Shown here in pieces: positions 17,904-26,843 of a DNA stretch of 64,000 bases. The number at the start of each line of letters is the position of its first letter. The first letter of the stretch is position 1. The notes beneath the pieces were generated by a model that saw only the letters and a program-made list of their open reading frames with translations, searched no databases and had not been told where the DNA came from. The stretch lies in contig JAPLNI010000042.1 of NCBI GenBank assembly GCA_026692865.1, forward strand, positions 111,179 through 175,178. The letters are read 5' to 3'. The translations under genes were made by a program, and so were the position numbers. The stretch is from Planctomycetota bacterium. GTDB lineage: Bacteria > Planctomycetota > Planctomycetia > Pirellulales > Pirellulaceae.

Positions 17904-20339
17904 TTACTTTCCATCCACGTGAACTTTTGCCCAATAGGGATGTTTGCGGTCCGCCCGAGTTCGCACGTCTTCTAGCAATATCTCGAGGCTAGGCTGGACA
18001 TCAAAGGTTTTTTTCTCACCTTTGAAATAGATTGAAATTCGTTTGCCAAAGTCGATTTCGCTGGAACTCATCCAAATGGTTGCTCCTTTTGCTGCAAGAT
18101 TACTGATTAGATAACCATTATCTGCTGCACTCATTTTTTTAGCTTCGATTTTTGTCTTTCCTGGCTTAAAGAGAATCGGATTGACGATCTTCTCAGAGGT
18201 TAACGGATCGCATTCTAGCCACCAGTAGAAGCGGTCGGATGCGCGCGATGACCCGATGTCGAATTCCGCAGGAGGAGGCCCGCGACGGTGACTGGACAAG
18301 TTCATCCATTCCATGATTCGGGGTAATTCTTCCTGAAAGTGATCGCGACCGCGTCCTTGATAAACAGTCAACAAACAATCGTAGCGTGCAGACTTTAAAA
18401 ACTCATCTAAACGCTCGCCATTTCGACGCATTGGTGGCGGTGCCCCATCTAGCTCTCCAAATACAAAATACAACGGGACGTAGCGGGCGTTCGCTGTGTA
18501 CTGCGTGGGATACTTGTCGCAGTCGCCCCCGACCGCAATCATGCCAGCCCACAAATCCGGATGTGCGAGAGCAAGATCCCAAGCAGCATCACCTCCCATA
18601 TGGTGTCCACTGATGAAGATGCGGTCGACGTCAATACTCGATCTTCGCATTGCATGGCGTAAGCAACGAAGAATACGAGCGTGCTCTGACTCTGTATATC
18701 CGTAATACGGTTGCTTAGGCTTTGCCCACTCAGGAGTAATCACAATGAATCCGTGTCGAGAGGCTTCTCCTAAACACATTCCAAACGCTTCGTTGTAATC
18801 GCCAACCCACCAATCAAGTTGCTTTTTTGCACCAACAAACTGCCCGTGAAGAGAGACAACACAAGGGTACTGTCGCTTTGGATCATATTCAGGAGGTAGC
18901 TGAATCCAGTATTTTGTTGGAATAACGTCAGGCGGGCTAACATTATCAACTTCGACGTAATGGCGGCCTTTTGGCAAAGGCGGAACGCTCGAATCCGGCT
19001 CGGGGAAGGGGAGGGGAGGGGACAGTTGTGCAATGAGCCTTGAAACGTATCGCGGAACTCCAGCTTCCATGTTTGCTAAGCGATCGCGAATACTTTCTCG
19101 CTCGCCTTGGTTGGGAGAGGCAAGATACTCCTGCACGAGGCTTCGAGCTTCCCATGCAGAGACCGCGACGGATAGATTCTTTTCTGCCTCACCACTTCCC
19201 ATCAGCCACCCGCCGATTGCCATCGCTACGCATTGGTCCGGTGTCAGGGACTTGTCATCGCGAAGCCGAAGATAGTCTGCCAATCGAGGGCGACTGTTTG
19301 AGTTGAGTTTCTTATAGACTTCGTCAACGATCGGCGCGACCTGATCTCGCAGCTCTTGCGTTGGGAGAGCTGCAACATCTTTCTTTATCCAATCGATCGA
19401 GCTTTCAACATCGTTCTTAGCCGTCAAAATTTCACCAAGACGACGTTCAATCGTGAGTTGTGTTTCTGTTGCAAGTCGTTCCTTCTCGAAGCTATTCAAG
19501 ATGGCTTCCGCGAGCAGAGGCTGACCAGCCGCAAGACGTTGTTTGGTTTCGTCGAGCATGAGCTGTGCGTTCAATTGATCAAGCTGCTTGATTTGTGACT
19601 TCTGGTTGTCGAGCTCCGGGTGCTGCTTGATTGCAAGGGTCAATACTTCGCGAGCTTCACGGTACCGCTGTGCCTGCTGATACAACGTTACGACGTCTAA
19701 CCAAGCTTGCGGTTGTGTGCGGTCGATGTTGTTGAGAAGAATTTCGCGGAGCCTAGCTGGAGGGACCGCGTTCAGCCCGATGCGCATGTCCCATATGTAA
19801 CTGCTAATCGCGTTCATACCCTCAACGCGAACATAGAGAGGCGAGATCTCCGTGATGCCTTGCAGCACGTCCTCGCGGCCTTTCGGCGTGAGCAACGAGT
19901 AAAGTCGTCGGCCGAATATATCAAACTCGGAGACTGTTAGAGCTGCAGAAACGGCCGCGATCCGAGCGTGGTTCCCGATCGCTTTTTCAGACGCATTTCC
20001 AGTTGTAATCTTTTGCAACGCGATTGGGCGAGGTGCTGGATTGAGCACTTTGTTTTGATTAACAAAGGTGAATCGCAACCCGTCATCCATCACGATGATA
20101 GGCTTGGCTGCAGCAGCATCAATCTGAATCGACGAAGGAGTGTTTTGATCAACTTGCGAAGTTTGCCCGATAAGTCCTGGCCCAATTGTCATGCCATTCT
20201 TGAGCGGAAGCATTACTTCTTGGCTGTAGAGACTGCTCGACTGATTCAGAACAAGAATTGAGACAATCAGCGTTCTGATAAGAAAACTTGTGCCTTGCTG
20301 ATTTCTAAAGCACAAGAGCGAAAGACGATTGACGATCAT
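17904..20339 (-). CDS. Exported alpha/beta-hydrolase-like protein lacking nucleophile Ser
   Basis: An 811-residue protein with an N-terminal signal peptide (TLIVSILVLNQSSSLYSQ). Helical, TPR-like sequence fills about 180-420 (QPQAWLDVVTLYQQAQRYREAREVL broken over two helices). A C-terminal esterase or PHB-depolymerase type alpha/beta-hydrolase domain runs from about 455 (YPCVVSLHGQFVGAKKQL). The nucleophile elbow reads SGHHMGGDAAW: the Ser of GHSMGG is His580 (codon CAT). A later Asp (GELDGAPPP) and His (RGRDHF) remain. Catalysis by the usual triad is therefore doubtful. The frame opens at GTG 20378, but the ATG at 20339 leads straight into the signal peptide and is preferred. It runs convergently with the ABC permease. 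Confidence 0.85.
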   Translation of the reverse strand: MIVNRLSLLCFRNQQGTSFLIRTLIVSILVLNQSSSLYSQEVMLPLKNGMTIGPGLIGQTSQVDQNTPSSIQIDAAAAKPIIVMDDGLRFTFVNQNKVLNPAPRPIALQKITTGNASEKAIGNHARIAAVSAALTVSEFDIFGRRLYSLLTPKGREDVLQGITEISPLYVRVEGMNAISSYIWDMRIGLNAVPPARLREILLNNIDRTQPQAWLDVVTLYQQAQRYREAREVLTLAIKQHPELDNQKSQIKQLDQLNAQLMLDETKQRLAAGQPLLAEAILNSFEKERLATETQLTIERRLGEILTAKNDVESSIDWIKKDVAALPTQELRDQVAPIVDEVYKKLNSNSRPRLADYLRLRDDKSLTPDQCVAMAIGGWLMGSGEAEKNLSVAVSAWEARSLVQEYLASPNQGERESIRDRLANMEAGVPRYVSRLIAQLSPPLPFPEPDSSVPPLPKGRHYVEVDNVSPPDVIPTKYWIQLPPEYDPKRQYPCVVSLHGQFVGAKKQLDWWVGDYNEAFGMCLGEASRHGFIVITPEWAKPKQPYYGYTESEHARILRCLRHAMRRSSIDVDRIFISGHHMGGDAAWDLALAHPDLWAGMIAVGGDCDKYPTQYTANARYVPLYFVFGELDGAPPPMRRNGERLDEFLKSARYDCLLTVYQGRGRDHFQEELPRIMEWMNLSSHRRGPPPAEFDIGSSRASDRFYWWLECDPLTSEKIVNPILFKPGKTKIEAKKMSAADNGYLISNLAAKGATIWMSSSEIDFGKRISIYFKGEKKTFDVQPSLEILLEDVRTRADRKHPYWAKVHVDGK

Positions 20340-20395
20340 TGAATCGGATCCAAACTCGGACCTTTCGCACGATGCCACAAACGACTCCCGGTTGA

Positions 20396-21115
20396 TTAGC
20401 GACCGCCAAAGTATTTTTTCAAAGCGTCCGTTGCAGCGTCCTTGGAATTTTTCGTTGCGAGTCCCTGATGATGCTTTGGCAGTTTCATTGGGCTCTTTTT
20501 ATCTGCGCGCCGCACGGCACCCGTCGCACTAGAGTCTTCTGCGTCATTATTCGCCTCAGGCTCGGAAACTTCGCTGTCTCGTGAACTAAGATCTATTCGC
20601 GAGGTATCGTCTAGATTGGTTGTCACCAGTTGAGTTTCAGGTTCGGGTGGTCGTTGACTGGAACGATCAAATTGATCTGGCTCACTAAGCCACGAATCAA
20701 TGTCCAAAACCCCTGTTCCAGAATCGACTGTCTTAGAAATCGAACTACTCTCAGCGACGCGAGAGATTGCTTCTTGAACCGAATGGACTTCAGGACGCTT
20801 CGCACCACCAAGTCCAACTTCGATGATAAGTTGAAACTCTAGTTGTCCGACTTTTAGAAGGTCACCAGCCTTCACGATCTTTGCTCTCTCTGGCTCGAGA
20901 AGCACTCCGTTAATATAAGTTCCGTTTCTGCTCTTTAGGTCAGCGACCAAGACTCGGCCATCTTTCTGAACGATCGCGCAGTGCTTCCGACTGATGGATT
21001 CACTCTTAGGACGCAATTGGCAAGATTCGCTTCTTCCGATAAAGAATTTTTCATCTTTTACGGCGATCTCTTTGCCTGCATGCGCTCCATCCATTACTTT
21101 TAATCGCACTTGCAT
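20396..21115 (-). CDS. FHA domain protein
   Basis: A 239-residue cytoplasmic protein. The N-terminal FHA domain (about 5-95) shows the phosphothreonine-binding signature FIGRSESC, then ISRKHCAI, then LKSRNGTYING. The C-terminal half is acidic, Ser-rich and disordered, ending in a basic tail with KKYFGG. FHA proteins read the output of Ser/Thr kinases, so the kinase at 7725 is a conceivable partner, though nothing ties them directly. The ATG at 21115 is chosen over an upstream in-frame start at 21160 because an AAAGGA SD lies 8 bp in front of it and the conserved domain begins right there. Confidence 0.9.
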   Translation of the reverse strand: MQVRLKVMDGAHAGKEIAVKDEKFFIGRSESCQLRPKSESISRKHCAIVQKDGRVLVADLKSRNGTYINGVLLEPERAKIVKAGDLLKVGQLEFQLIIEVGLGGAKRPEVHSVQEAISRVAESSSISKTVDSGTGVLDIDSWLSEPDQFDRSSQRPPEPETQLVTTNLDDTSRIDLSSRDSEVSEPEANNDAEDSSATGAVRRADKKSPMKLPKHHQGLATKNSKDAATDALKKYFGGR

Positions 21116-21360
21116 CTCAATAATCCTTTGATTCGCAAAAACTTGCAGGCACCCAAACAATTATGGAGCCTAGATAAGGTCGGTCGGCGTGCCCCTATCC
21201 GATTTTTCGCATTTAAAACATTACTATATGATCGGCACACGGGCATGCAATTTCAAGCCCAATCTTTCGCTAAGGCGAATTTCGCGGCAATAACCGACTT
21301 AATACGGGTGGACTACAAACCACAATCCGAATCTGCCGATTGCTCGCTAATGTCCCGTTT

Positions 21361-22389
21361 TCAAACTGATTTTTGACTAGCCGATCTCCGTAACGTCCAC
21401 TCTTCCGTTCGGAATTTCTCATCGCAAATCGATCTGGCAAGTTGATTTACCGATTCGGTTTGCTCTTCGAACATCCAGTCGCAGTCCCAAATTTCATCCA
21501 CACTATCCTGTAAAACGCGACAAAAATCGATAGCCCAGCTCCATTTTTTTGCGTTAATCTTCGATAAATTTTTCGCGTCGCAACAGGTGGATTCCGTCGA
21601 TCCAAGAACATCTAAACCAGACAGATGCGGCGCCGCAACAGATGGGCTAAGGAGTAGGCTTCCGTGCTGAAGCAAAGCACCGCTTGTACGCCGTTGAGCA
21701 CTTCCTAGCACCTTTTGATTTTGGTTATCACTTCCCACAATAATGTCGACACTTGAACGACGGTCAAAACACAAAAACGACGTTGGATTCATGCTGGAAC
21801 CTTTTGCTGCTTGCTGCAACCCTGTTTCGAAGCCTTCGAAATGACGGTTATTATCGATAGTTGGTATTATTGGGGCAGCGATGGCACCCGTGGCTAGCGC
21901 CCTCGGTTCAGGGTTTATCAAGCTCGAAAACGTTTTTGCGTCGAAGCCTAATCCTGTGAGCCAGTGAACCGTCTTGTCGTGAACCGCATTATAAAGCGTT
22001 TCCGAATGCCCCAATCTGGATTTCTTAACATTGTTCAGCGAAGAGTACGTGTGATCGGCTTCTTTACGAAGCTTCAACTGCATCGAACTTTCAAATAGCC
22101 TCGGAACAGCCACCGAGTAAGTTATCTCATGATCATGAACGATCGCCCCACCACCGGTTTCCCGACGTACGCAATCAATTTCTTCAAGCCCCGGAATTGT
22201 TAGAAGATCGTCATGCGATTGAAAGTATCCTAACGAGAGTGTAGGAGAGGCCCATTGGTAGACTCGCAGGATGATGCAACCTTGTTCCGCTGCATAGAGA
22301 GCCATGGCTTGGTCCATTGCCATATTCCACGCTCCACTTGCTGGGCCATCGATCCAGACAAGTGCTTTTCCGCCGACTAAGTCAACCAT
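21361..22389 (-). CDS. lipM: Octanoyl/lipoate protein ligase family (LipM-like) with internal insertion
   Basis: Cofactor-transferase family that attaches octanoate or lipoate to lipoyl domains. Visible motifs are RRETGGGAIVHDHE (about 75-88, the acyl-binding loop), Cys207 in FLCFDRRS (position of the LipM thioester Cys) and KVLGSAQRR with LQHGSLLL (about 226-247), which are characteristic of LipM/LipL. It follows gcvT-gcvH with a 39-bp gap on the same strand, and GcvH is an obvious acceptor. At 342 residues it is longer than the usual roughly 280. An extra stretch at about 105-200 contains a 26-bp dispersed repeat read as EPRALATGA. Catalytic motifs are intact, so activity is likely retained; LplA-type ligase is the alternative. 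Confidence 0.82.
   Translation of the reverse strand: MVDLVGGKALVWIDGPASGAWNMAMDQAMALYAAEQGCIILRVYQWASPTLSLGYFQSHDDLLTIPGLEEIDCVRRETGGGAIVHDHEITYSVAVPRLFESSMQLKLRKEADHTYSSLNNVKKSRLGHSETLYNAVHDKTVHWLTGLGFDAKTFSSLINPEPRALATGAIAAPIIPTIDNNRHFEGFETGLQQAAKGSSMNPTSFLCFDRRSSVDIIVGSDNQNQKVLGSAQRRTSGALLQHGSLLLSPSVAAPHLSGLDVLGSTESTCCDAKNLSKINAKKWSWAIDFCRVLQDSVDEIWDCDWMFEEQTESVNQLARSICDEKFRTEEWTLRRSASQKSV
21885..21910. repeat. 26-bp dispersed repeat, copy A (inside lipM)
   Basis: Shares 24 of 26 positions with 54048-54073; the conserved core is ACCCGTGGCTAGCGCC. Here it lies within the lipM reading frame, encoding about residues 161-169. Confidence 0.75.
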
Positions 22390-22428
22390 TGGGGATCGAT
22401 TCTCCGGGATGCTTTTACTTGCCTGTCT

Positions 22429-22818
22429 TTAGCTTCCAGAACACTGCTTTTGGTAGGCATCAAAATCCATGAGCGAATCAAGTTCGGAAGGGGATGAAAG
22501 CTTGACTTTCATGATCCAACCTTGAGTGTAGGGATCCGAGCCGAGAATCTCGAGTTGGTCTGGGAGCGAAGTATGGACTTCGATAACTTCGCCTGAGATT
22601 GGGCTGTAGAGCGGACTAACTGCTTTGACGGATTCCACCTCACCAAACTCTTCACCGGCGACGACTGCGACTCCGACTTTCGGTAACGCCATAAACACCA
22701 AGTCCGTGAGTTCCTCGACGGCGAATGCCGAGATCCCTACGGTGCCAACGCCAGATGAATCAACAGAAACCCATTCATGTGTTGCTGCATAACGCAATGC
22801 TTTCGGGTCGATCGTCAT
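22429..22818 (-). CDS. gcvH: Glycine cleavage system H protein
   Basis: A 129-residue lipoyl carrier that shuttles the aminomethyl group between the P, T and L proteins in the cytoplasm. The lipoylation motif FGEVESVKAVSPLYSP is intact with the acceptor Lys65, followed by the conserved SGEVIEVH. Length is standard. The start lies 2 bp after the gcvT stop, so it is translationally linked to gcvT. The lipM-like gene follows. The gcvP genes are not adjacent here. Confidence 0.97.
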   Translation of the reverse strand: MTIDPKALRYAATHEWVSVDSSGVGTVGISAFAVEELTDLVFMALPKVGVAVVAGEEFGEVESVKAVSPLYSPISGEVIEVHTSLPDQLEILGSDPYTQGWIMKVKLSSPSELDSLMDFDAYQKQCSGS

Positions 22819-22820
22819 TT

Positions 22821-23981
22821 CTAAGTTGACTTCCTCGTGTAAAAGGGATACGAACAGATCTCTGCTTGGACCTTGGCTCCTCGAACGTCGATGACGACTT
22901 TCGAGCCGATGGCCGACTTGAAGCGATCAATATAAGCCATCGCAATCGGGCGGTTTAGGGTAGGGGAGTGCGATCCGCTTGTGACCAACCCAATGCTTGT
23001 CGAGCCGGCGTTTGTTGAGTCTGCAGAATCTGACGCCAACAAATCTGGATCGAGCACCGCGGCGCCTTGTCTGGCGGCTCGCATTCCTTCGATTAGCAAT
23101 CCCACTCGTTTTTGTTTTGAGGGTGTCGACTGCAAGCTCGTCATGGCTTCACTACCGATGAAGCTACGCTCTTTAAGCGAGACAGCAAAACCAAGATCCG
23201 CTTGATACGGATTGACTGTCTCGTCAAGCTCGTGCCCATACAGCGGCATTCCTGCTTCAAGCCGTAACGTATCACGCGCTCCCAGGCCAACCGGAGTGAC
23301 TCCAAGATCACGCCCCGACAGGAGAATGTTCTCCCAAACACGCATCGCATCTTCCGCTTTGACGATCAACTCCAAACCGTCCTCGCCAGTGTACCCGGTG
23401 CGCGAAATAATAGTTGGTTTTCCCATTTGCTGGGTAACACGAGATTTGTAGTAACCCAGATTCTCAATAGACGACTGAAAGAGCGGCTTACAAATCTCCA
23501 TCGCCTTAGGGCCCTGGATCGCAATCATAGCTGTTTGGTCGGTAACGTCGGTCATGGTGACGTCAGGGAAGTCAGCGAGATGCGGCTGAAGCCAACGAAC
23601 GATCTTGTCTCTATTCGAAGCATTCACAACAAGCAGAAAATACTCGCCACGGCCGCTCGGGCTTTCCAAGCAGGAAACGAGCACATCATCCAGCACGCCC
23701 CCTTCTTCGTTGCAAATCAATGAGTAGCGAACCTGCCCGTTCTTCATGTCCAAAACGCGCCGAGTTAACACGTGATCGAGAAGCTGATCGGCTCGAGGCC
23801 CTTCGAATCGAAGTCGACCCATGTGCGAGATATCAAAAAGTCCCGCTGCGGTTCGTGTTGCGATATGCTCGAAAACAATCCCCGAATACTGGATCGGCAT
23901 ATCGTAACCAGCAAAATCCGCCATCCGCGCGTTCTGAGAGCGATGCCACTGCGTTAAAGGTGTCGACGAAATCGTTGCCAT
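22821..23981 (-). CDS. gcvT: Glycine cleavage system T protein (aminomethyltransferase)
   Basis: A 386-residue tetrahydrofolate-dependent aminomethyltransferase that releases ammonia and makes methylene-THF from H-protein-bound aminomethyl. The N-terminus PLTQWHRSQNARMADFAGYDMP, taken in two parts, and the folate-site segments ISHMGRLRF, RTGYTGEDGLE and GLGARDTLRLEAG are textbook. A slightly long C-terminal loop (SDSADSTNAGSTSIG) is a planctomycete-like insertion. It is first gene of the gcvT-gcvH-lipM run; I saw no glycine riboswitch in the 320 bp upstream. Confidence 0.97.
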   Translation of the reverse strand: MATISSTPLTQWHRSQNARMADFAGYDMPIQYSGIVFEHIATRTAAGLFDISHMGRLRFEGPRADQLLDHVLTRRVLDMKNGQVRYSLICNEEGGVLDDVLVSCLESPSGRGEYFLLVVNASNRDKIVRWLQPHLADFPDVTMTDVTDQTAMIAIQGPKAMEICKPLFQSSIENLGYYKSRVTQQMGKPTIISRTGYTGEDGLELIVKAEDAMRVWENILLSGRDLGVTPVGLGARDTLRLEAGMPLYGHELDETVNPYQADLGFAVSLKERSFIGSEAMTSLQSTPSKQKRVGLLIEGMRAARQGAAVLDPDLLASDSADSTNAGSTSIGLVTSGSHSPTLNRPIAMAYIDRFKSAIGSKVVIDVRGAKVQAEICSYPFYTRKST

Positions 23982-24302
23982 TCGGAAAATGCCGCTAAAA
24001 GTAAGTAAAAGATCAAGGGAGTAACATCATGAACCGAACAGAACAACCACGCAAGCGGTACTTGCTAACCCAATTCACGATCCAAAAGATTGGCGTAAAC
24101 ACGGTACATCGGCTCAGATTTCATCAGGCCACCCGTTAGCAATCTTCTCTTTCAGGTGTTGATCGAAAATGGCTACTGAAAAGCACGTCCTTCCATGATG
24201 ATTTCTTGGTTACGAAACTTCGAACGTGCAGCGATTCCCCAAGGTCGTTTTGAACGAACGGCCGCAAGGCAACGAGTGATTAGCTCAGGAAGATGATGGC
24301 GA
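23982..24302. other. Intergenic upstream of gcvT
   Basis: About 320 bp between the helicase 3' end and gcvT; the gcvT promoter should be here. No riboswitch consensus was recognised. A 36-codon plus-strand frame (24029-24139) is preceded by AAGGGAG but has no other support. Confidence 0.5.
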
Positions 24303-26702
24303 CTACGCTTGGGGTCCGATGGCCGAGTCGACCAGCGCGGCAGCTTCTGCTTCCAGTGATAAGGCAGCATTATCGGCTTTCTTGAGCTTCTTTCGCGAAG
24401 GCTTGGGTTCGCCTTCCGGCGTTTCAACTTTAGCCTTCACCTTTTCTTTATCCTTGTCTTTGGCTTTCTCTTTGTGTTTCATCTTGTCTGGGTCTTTAGC
24501 CTTGTCTTGGACTTTGACGTTGTCCTGATCTTTGGCCTTATCCTTATCGCCGTCTTTATCTTTCGCTTTTTCTTTCGTTTTGTACTTTGGCTTCTCTGGA
24601 CCGTTCTTGTAAAAGTCGGACAACTTCGAAATGCGAAGCTGCTTACCCATCACCCACGCGCGACCAAGTACTCGAAAGATATCGCGAGGCATACCGCTTG
24701 GTAGATCAACAATGCTGTGATCATCCAAGATCTTGATATCGCCGATCAAAGCACTGTCAATTCCTGCTTCGTTGACGATCGCGCCGACAATATTGGCAGG
24801 CTTCACTCCGTGCGTAAGCCCAACTTCGATGCGAAACGATTCACGCCCTCCGTCAGAACGTGGGCTATCGGATCTTGATCCATCAGAACGGCGTTCTCCT
24901 TCGAAAGGTCGACTGCTGCGTGCTGGCCGAGCATCGACCGGCCTATCGCTCGAACTCTCGCTGCGACGATCTCGGAAGTCGGATTGCCGCGGGGCCCGAT
25001 CGTTATCGCGTCGGTCGTTATCGCGTCGGTCAAAATCGCGACTACTGCCTCGATCAGGACGTTGTCCTCTACGGTCCGACGAATGTCGATCCGAGGCGTA
25101 CGAGTCGCGAACATTGGGCTCGCGGTCGACAACGAACATCGACGTGCTGCCTTGAGTCATCGCAGCGATCGCGGCTGCTATTTGACTCGGATCGGATTGT
25201 GTTTCGTTTTGATATTCAGCGATCAGCGATTCAAAGAGCTTGAACTGCGGATGTTTCATGCCAGCCGAAATTTTTTCTTTGAAGCGGCGCTGACGAAGCT
25301 CGTTAATGGTCTTCGCAGTGGGAATCGGCATCGGCTCGATCGTTTGACTTGTGCCACGTTCGATGACTCGGAGGAAGCCTCGCTCGCTGGGTGCGACAAA
25401 CAGGATCGCTTCCCCGCTTCGCCCCGCGCGTCCTGTCCGCCCAATACGGTGAACGTATGCTTCCGTATCAAAGGGAAGATCATAATTGATGACGTGACTG
25501 ATTCGCGGCACATCAAGCCCTCGAGCTGCAACATCGGTTGCTGCGATAATATTGATCACGCCCGACTTGAGCTGATCAACAGTTCGCTCTCGCTGCGATT
25601 GAGCGACATCGCCATTGAGAGCTGCCGACAAGTAACCCGCAGCTTGAAGGTTTTCCGACAATTCGACCGTTCCCGCTTTGGTCTTGATAAAGATGATCAC
25701 GCCATCGGTTTCTTCACATTCCAAAACGCGAATCAACGCGTCGTACTTGGATCGATGCGGCATCATGATGTAACGTTGGCGGATCGTCTCCGCGGTTCGT
25801 TGCTGCGCGTCGATCGTTACAATCTCTGGGTTCTTGAGATGTTCATCTGCAATTTTGCGAATCGCACTGGGCATCGTCGCCGAGAACAAAGCAATTTGTC
25901 GTTGCGCAGGTGTGTGCGACAAGATCCACTGGACATCATCAACGAAGCCCATCCGCAACATTTCATCTGCTTCGTCCAACACCAAGCACTTCAGTTCATC
26001 GATCTTGAGCTTTTGCTGACGCATATGGTCCATGACTCGACCAGGCGTTCCAACTACTACATGGAGGCCACGTTCCAACTGATTGATTTGCGTTGAGTAA
26101 GCCTGACCACCGTAGATGGGTGCAACGCGAAGCCCCTTCATGCACTTGGCATAACGCTTGAATGAATCTGCAACTTGAATCGCAAGTTCTCGAGTCGGCG
26201 TGAGAACGAGAACTTGCGTTTGCGAGCTTTGAAGATTGATTCGCGAAAGAAGAGGAAGCGCGAATGCTGCTGTCTTGCCTGTACCTGTTTGAGCTTGCCC
26301 AAGCACATCACGACCAGCCAACAAAGGCGGAATCGTTGCAGCTTGAATTGGAGTTGGGACTTCGTATCCGGCTTGTTCCAAAGCTTCGTGAATCGGAGCG
26401 ATCAATTGAAGATCGCGAAAGCCAATCTCGCCGGTAGAGTTCCCTAACGATTCTGTCGATTCTTTCTCTGAGCTTTTCTCTGAGCCGTGGACGCTAGCCC
26501 CGGGTTTCGTCCCATCCAATCCGATAGTTTTGGCATGAACACTTCCTGAAGCAGCCGTTTCCGACGCAGCTACCTTGACGCTAGGAAAATCTGTACCCCT
26601 ATCTAGCCTCGACGGCTCAGTTTTCACTGATTCATCATTCGACGCCGGAGCGGTCTGGGCTGTTGAAGATAGTTCGGTTCCGTTTTGCGGTTGGTCTGTC
26701 AT
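24303..26702 (-). CDS. deaD: DEAD-box RNA helicase (DeaD/CsdA-like) with long charged tails
   Basis: ATP-dependent RNA helicase of 799 residues. A low-complexity N-terminus of about 88 residues is followed by the Q motif (TPIQAATIPPLLAGRDVL), motif I AQTGTGKT, motif II DEAD, motif III SAT, and motif VI HRIGRTGRAGR. The C-terminal part has an Arg/Asp/Ser-rich linker (repeats of RRDNDR type, about 545-640) and a DbpA-type RNA-binding domain (FRIEVGLTHGVKPANIVGAI). A final tail of about 65 residues is built of KDKAKDKDK-like repeats. These features match the DeaD/CsdA cold-shock and ribosome-assembly helicases. The alternating Lys/Asp tail is an unusual, probably planctomycete-specific addition. 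No gene is closely coupled. Confidence 0.95.
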   Translation of the reverse strand: MTDQPQNGTELSSTAQTAPASNDESVKTEPSRLDRGTDFPSVKVAASETAASGSVHAKTIGLDGTKPGASVHGSEKSSEKESTESLGNSTGEIGFRDLQLIAPIHEALEQAGYEVPTPIQAATIPPLLAGRDVLGQAQTGTGKTAAFALPLLSRINLQSSQTQVLVLTPTRELAIQVADSFKRYAKCMKGLRVAPIYGGQAYSTQINQLERGLHVVVGTPGRVMDHMRQQKLKIDELKCLVLDEADEMLRMGFVDDVQWILSHTPAQRQIALFSATMPSAIRKIADEHLKNPEIVTIDAQQRTAETIRQRYIMMPHRSKYDALIRVLECEETDGVIIFIKTKAGTVELSENLQAAGYLSAALNGDVAQSQRERTVDQLKSGVINIIAATDVAARGLDVPRISHVINYDLPFDTEAYVHRIGRTGRAGRSGEAILFVAPSERGFLRVIERGTSQTIEPMPIPTAKTINELRQRRFKEKISAGMKHPQFKLFESLIAEYQNETQSDPSQIAAAIAAMTQGSTSMFVVDREPNVRDSYASDRHSSDRRGQRPDRGSSRDFDRRDNDRRDNDRAPRQSDFRDRRSESSSDRPVDARPARSSRPFEGERRSDGSRSDSPRSDGGRESFRIEVGLTHGVKPANIVGAIVNEAGIDSALIGDIKILDDHSIVDLPSGMPRDIFRVLGRAWVMGKQLRISKLSDFYKNGPEKPKYKTKEKAKDKDGDKDKAKDQDNVKVQDKAKDPDKMKHKEKAKDKDKEKVKAKVETPEGEPKPSRKKLKKADNAALSLEAEAAALVDSAIGPQA

Positions 26703-26843
26703 CGATAATTTCAGGCTACGACTGTTTCAAGCTGCGAAAAGTTCAGGTTACTTACTCAAGACACGAGAGAATCTCGGACCCCGGATAGTAACCTGAAAAG
26801 CAGCTTAAAGAAGACCAAACCGCGAAAATGGGCTTCAAAACCT

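Noticed and set aside
24029..24139. 36-codon frame with AAGGGAG upstream
   Set aside because: Good SD-like site but too short and without protein-like features; left as an unproven small frame.
23982..24302. Glycine riboswitch before gcvT
   Set aside because: Read both strands; no tandem or single glycine aptamer consensus was visible.
24430..25080. Repetitive DNA in the helicase tail as a CRISPR-like array
   Set aside because: The repetition is codon-level Lys/Asp and Arg/Asp low complexity in an open frame, with no spacer structure.
24984..26096. 370-codon plus-strand frame opposite the helicase
   Set aside because: It is the antisense of a fully recognisable DEAD-box gene and has no domain of its own.
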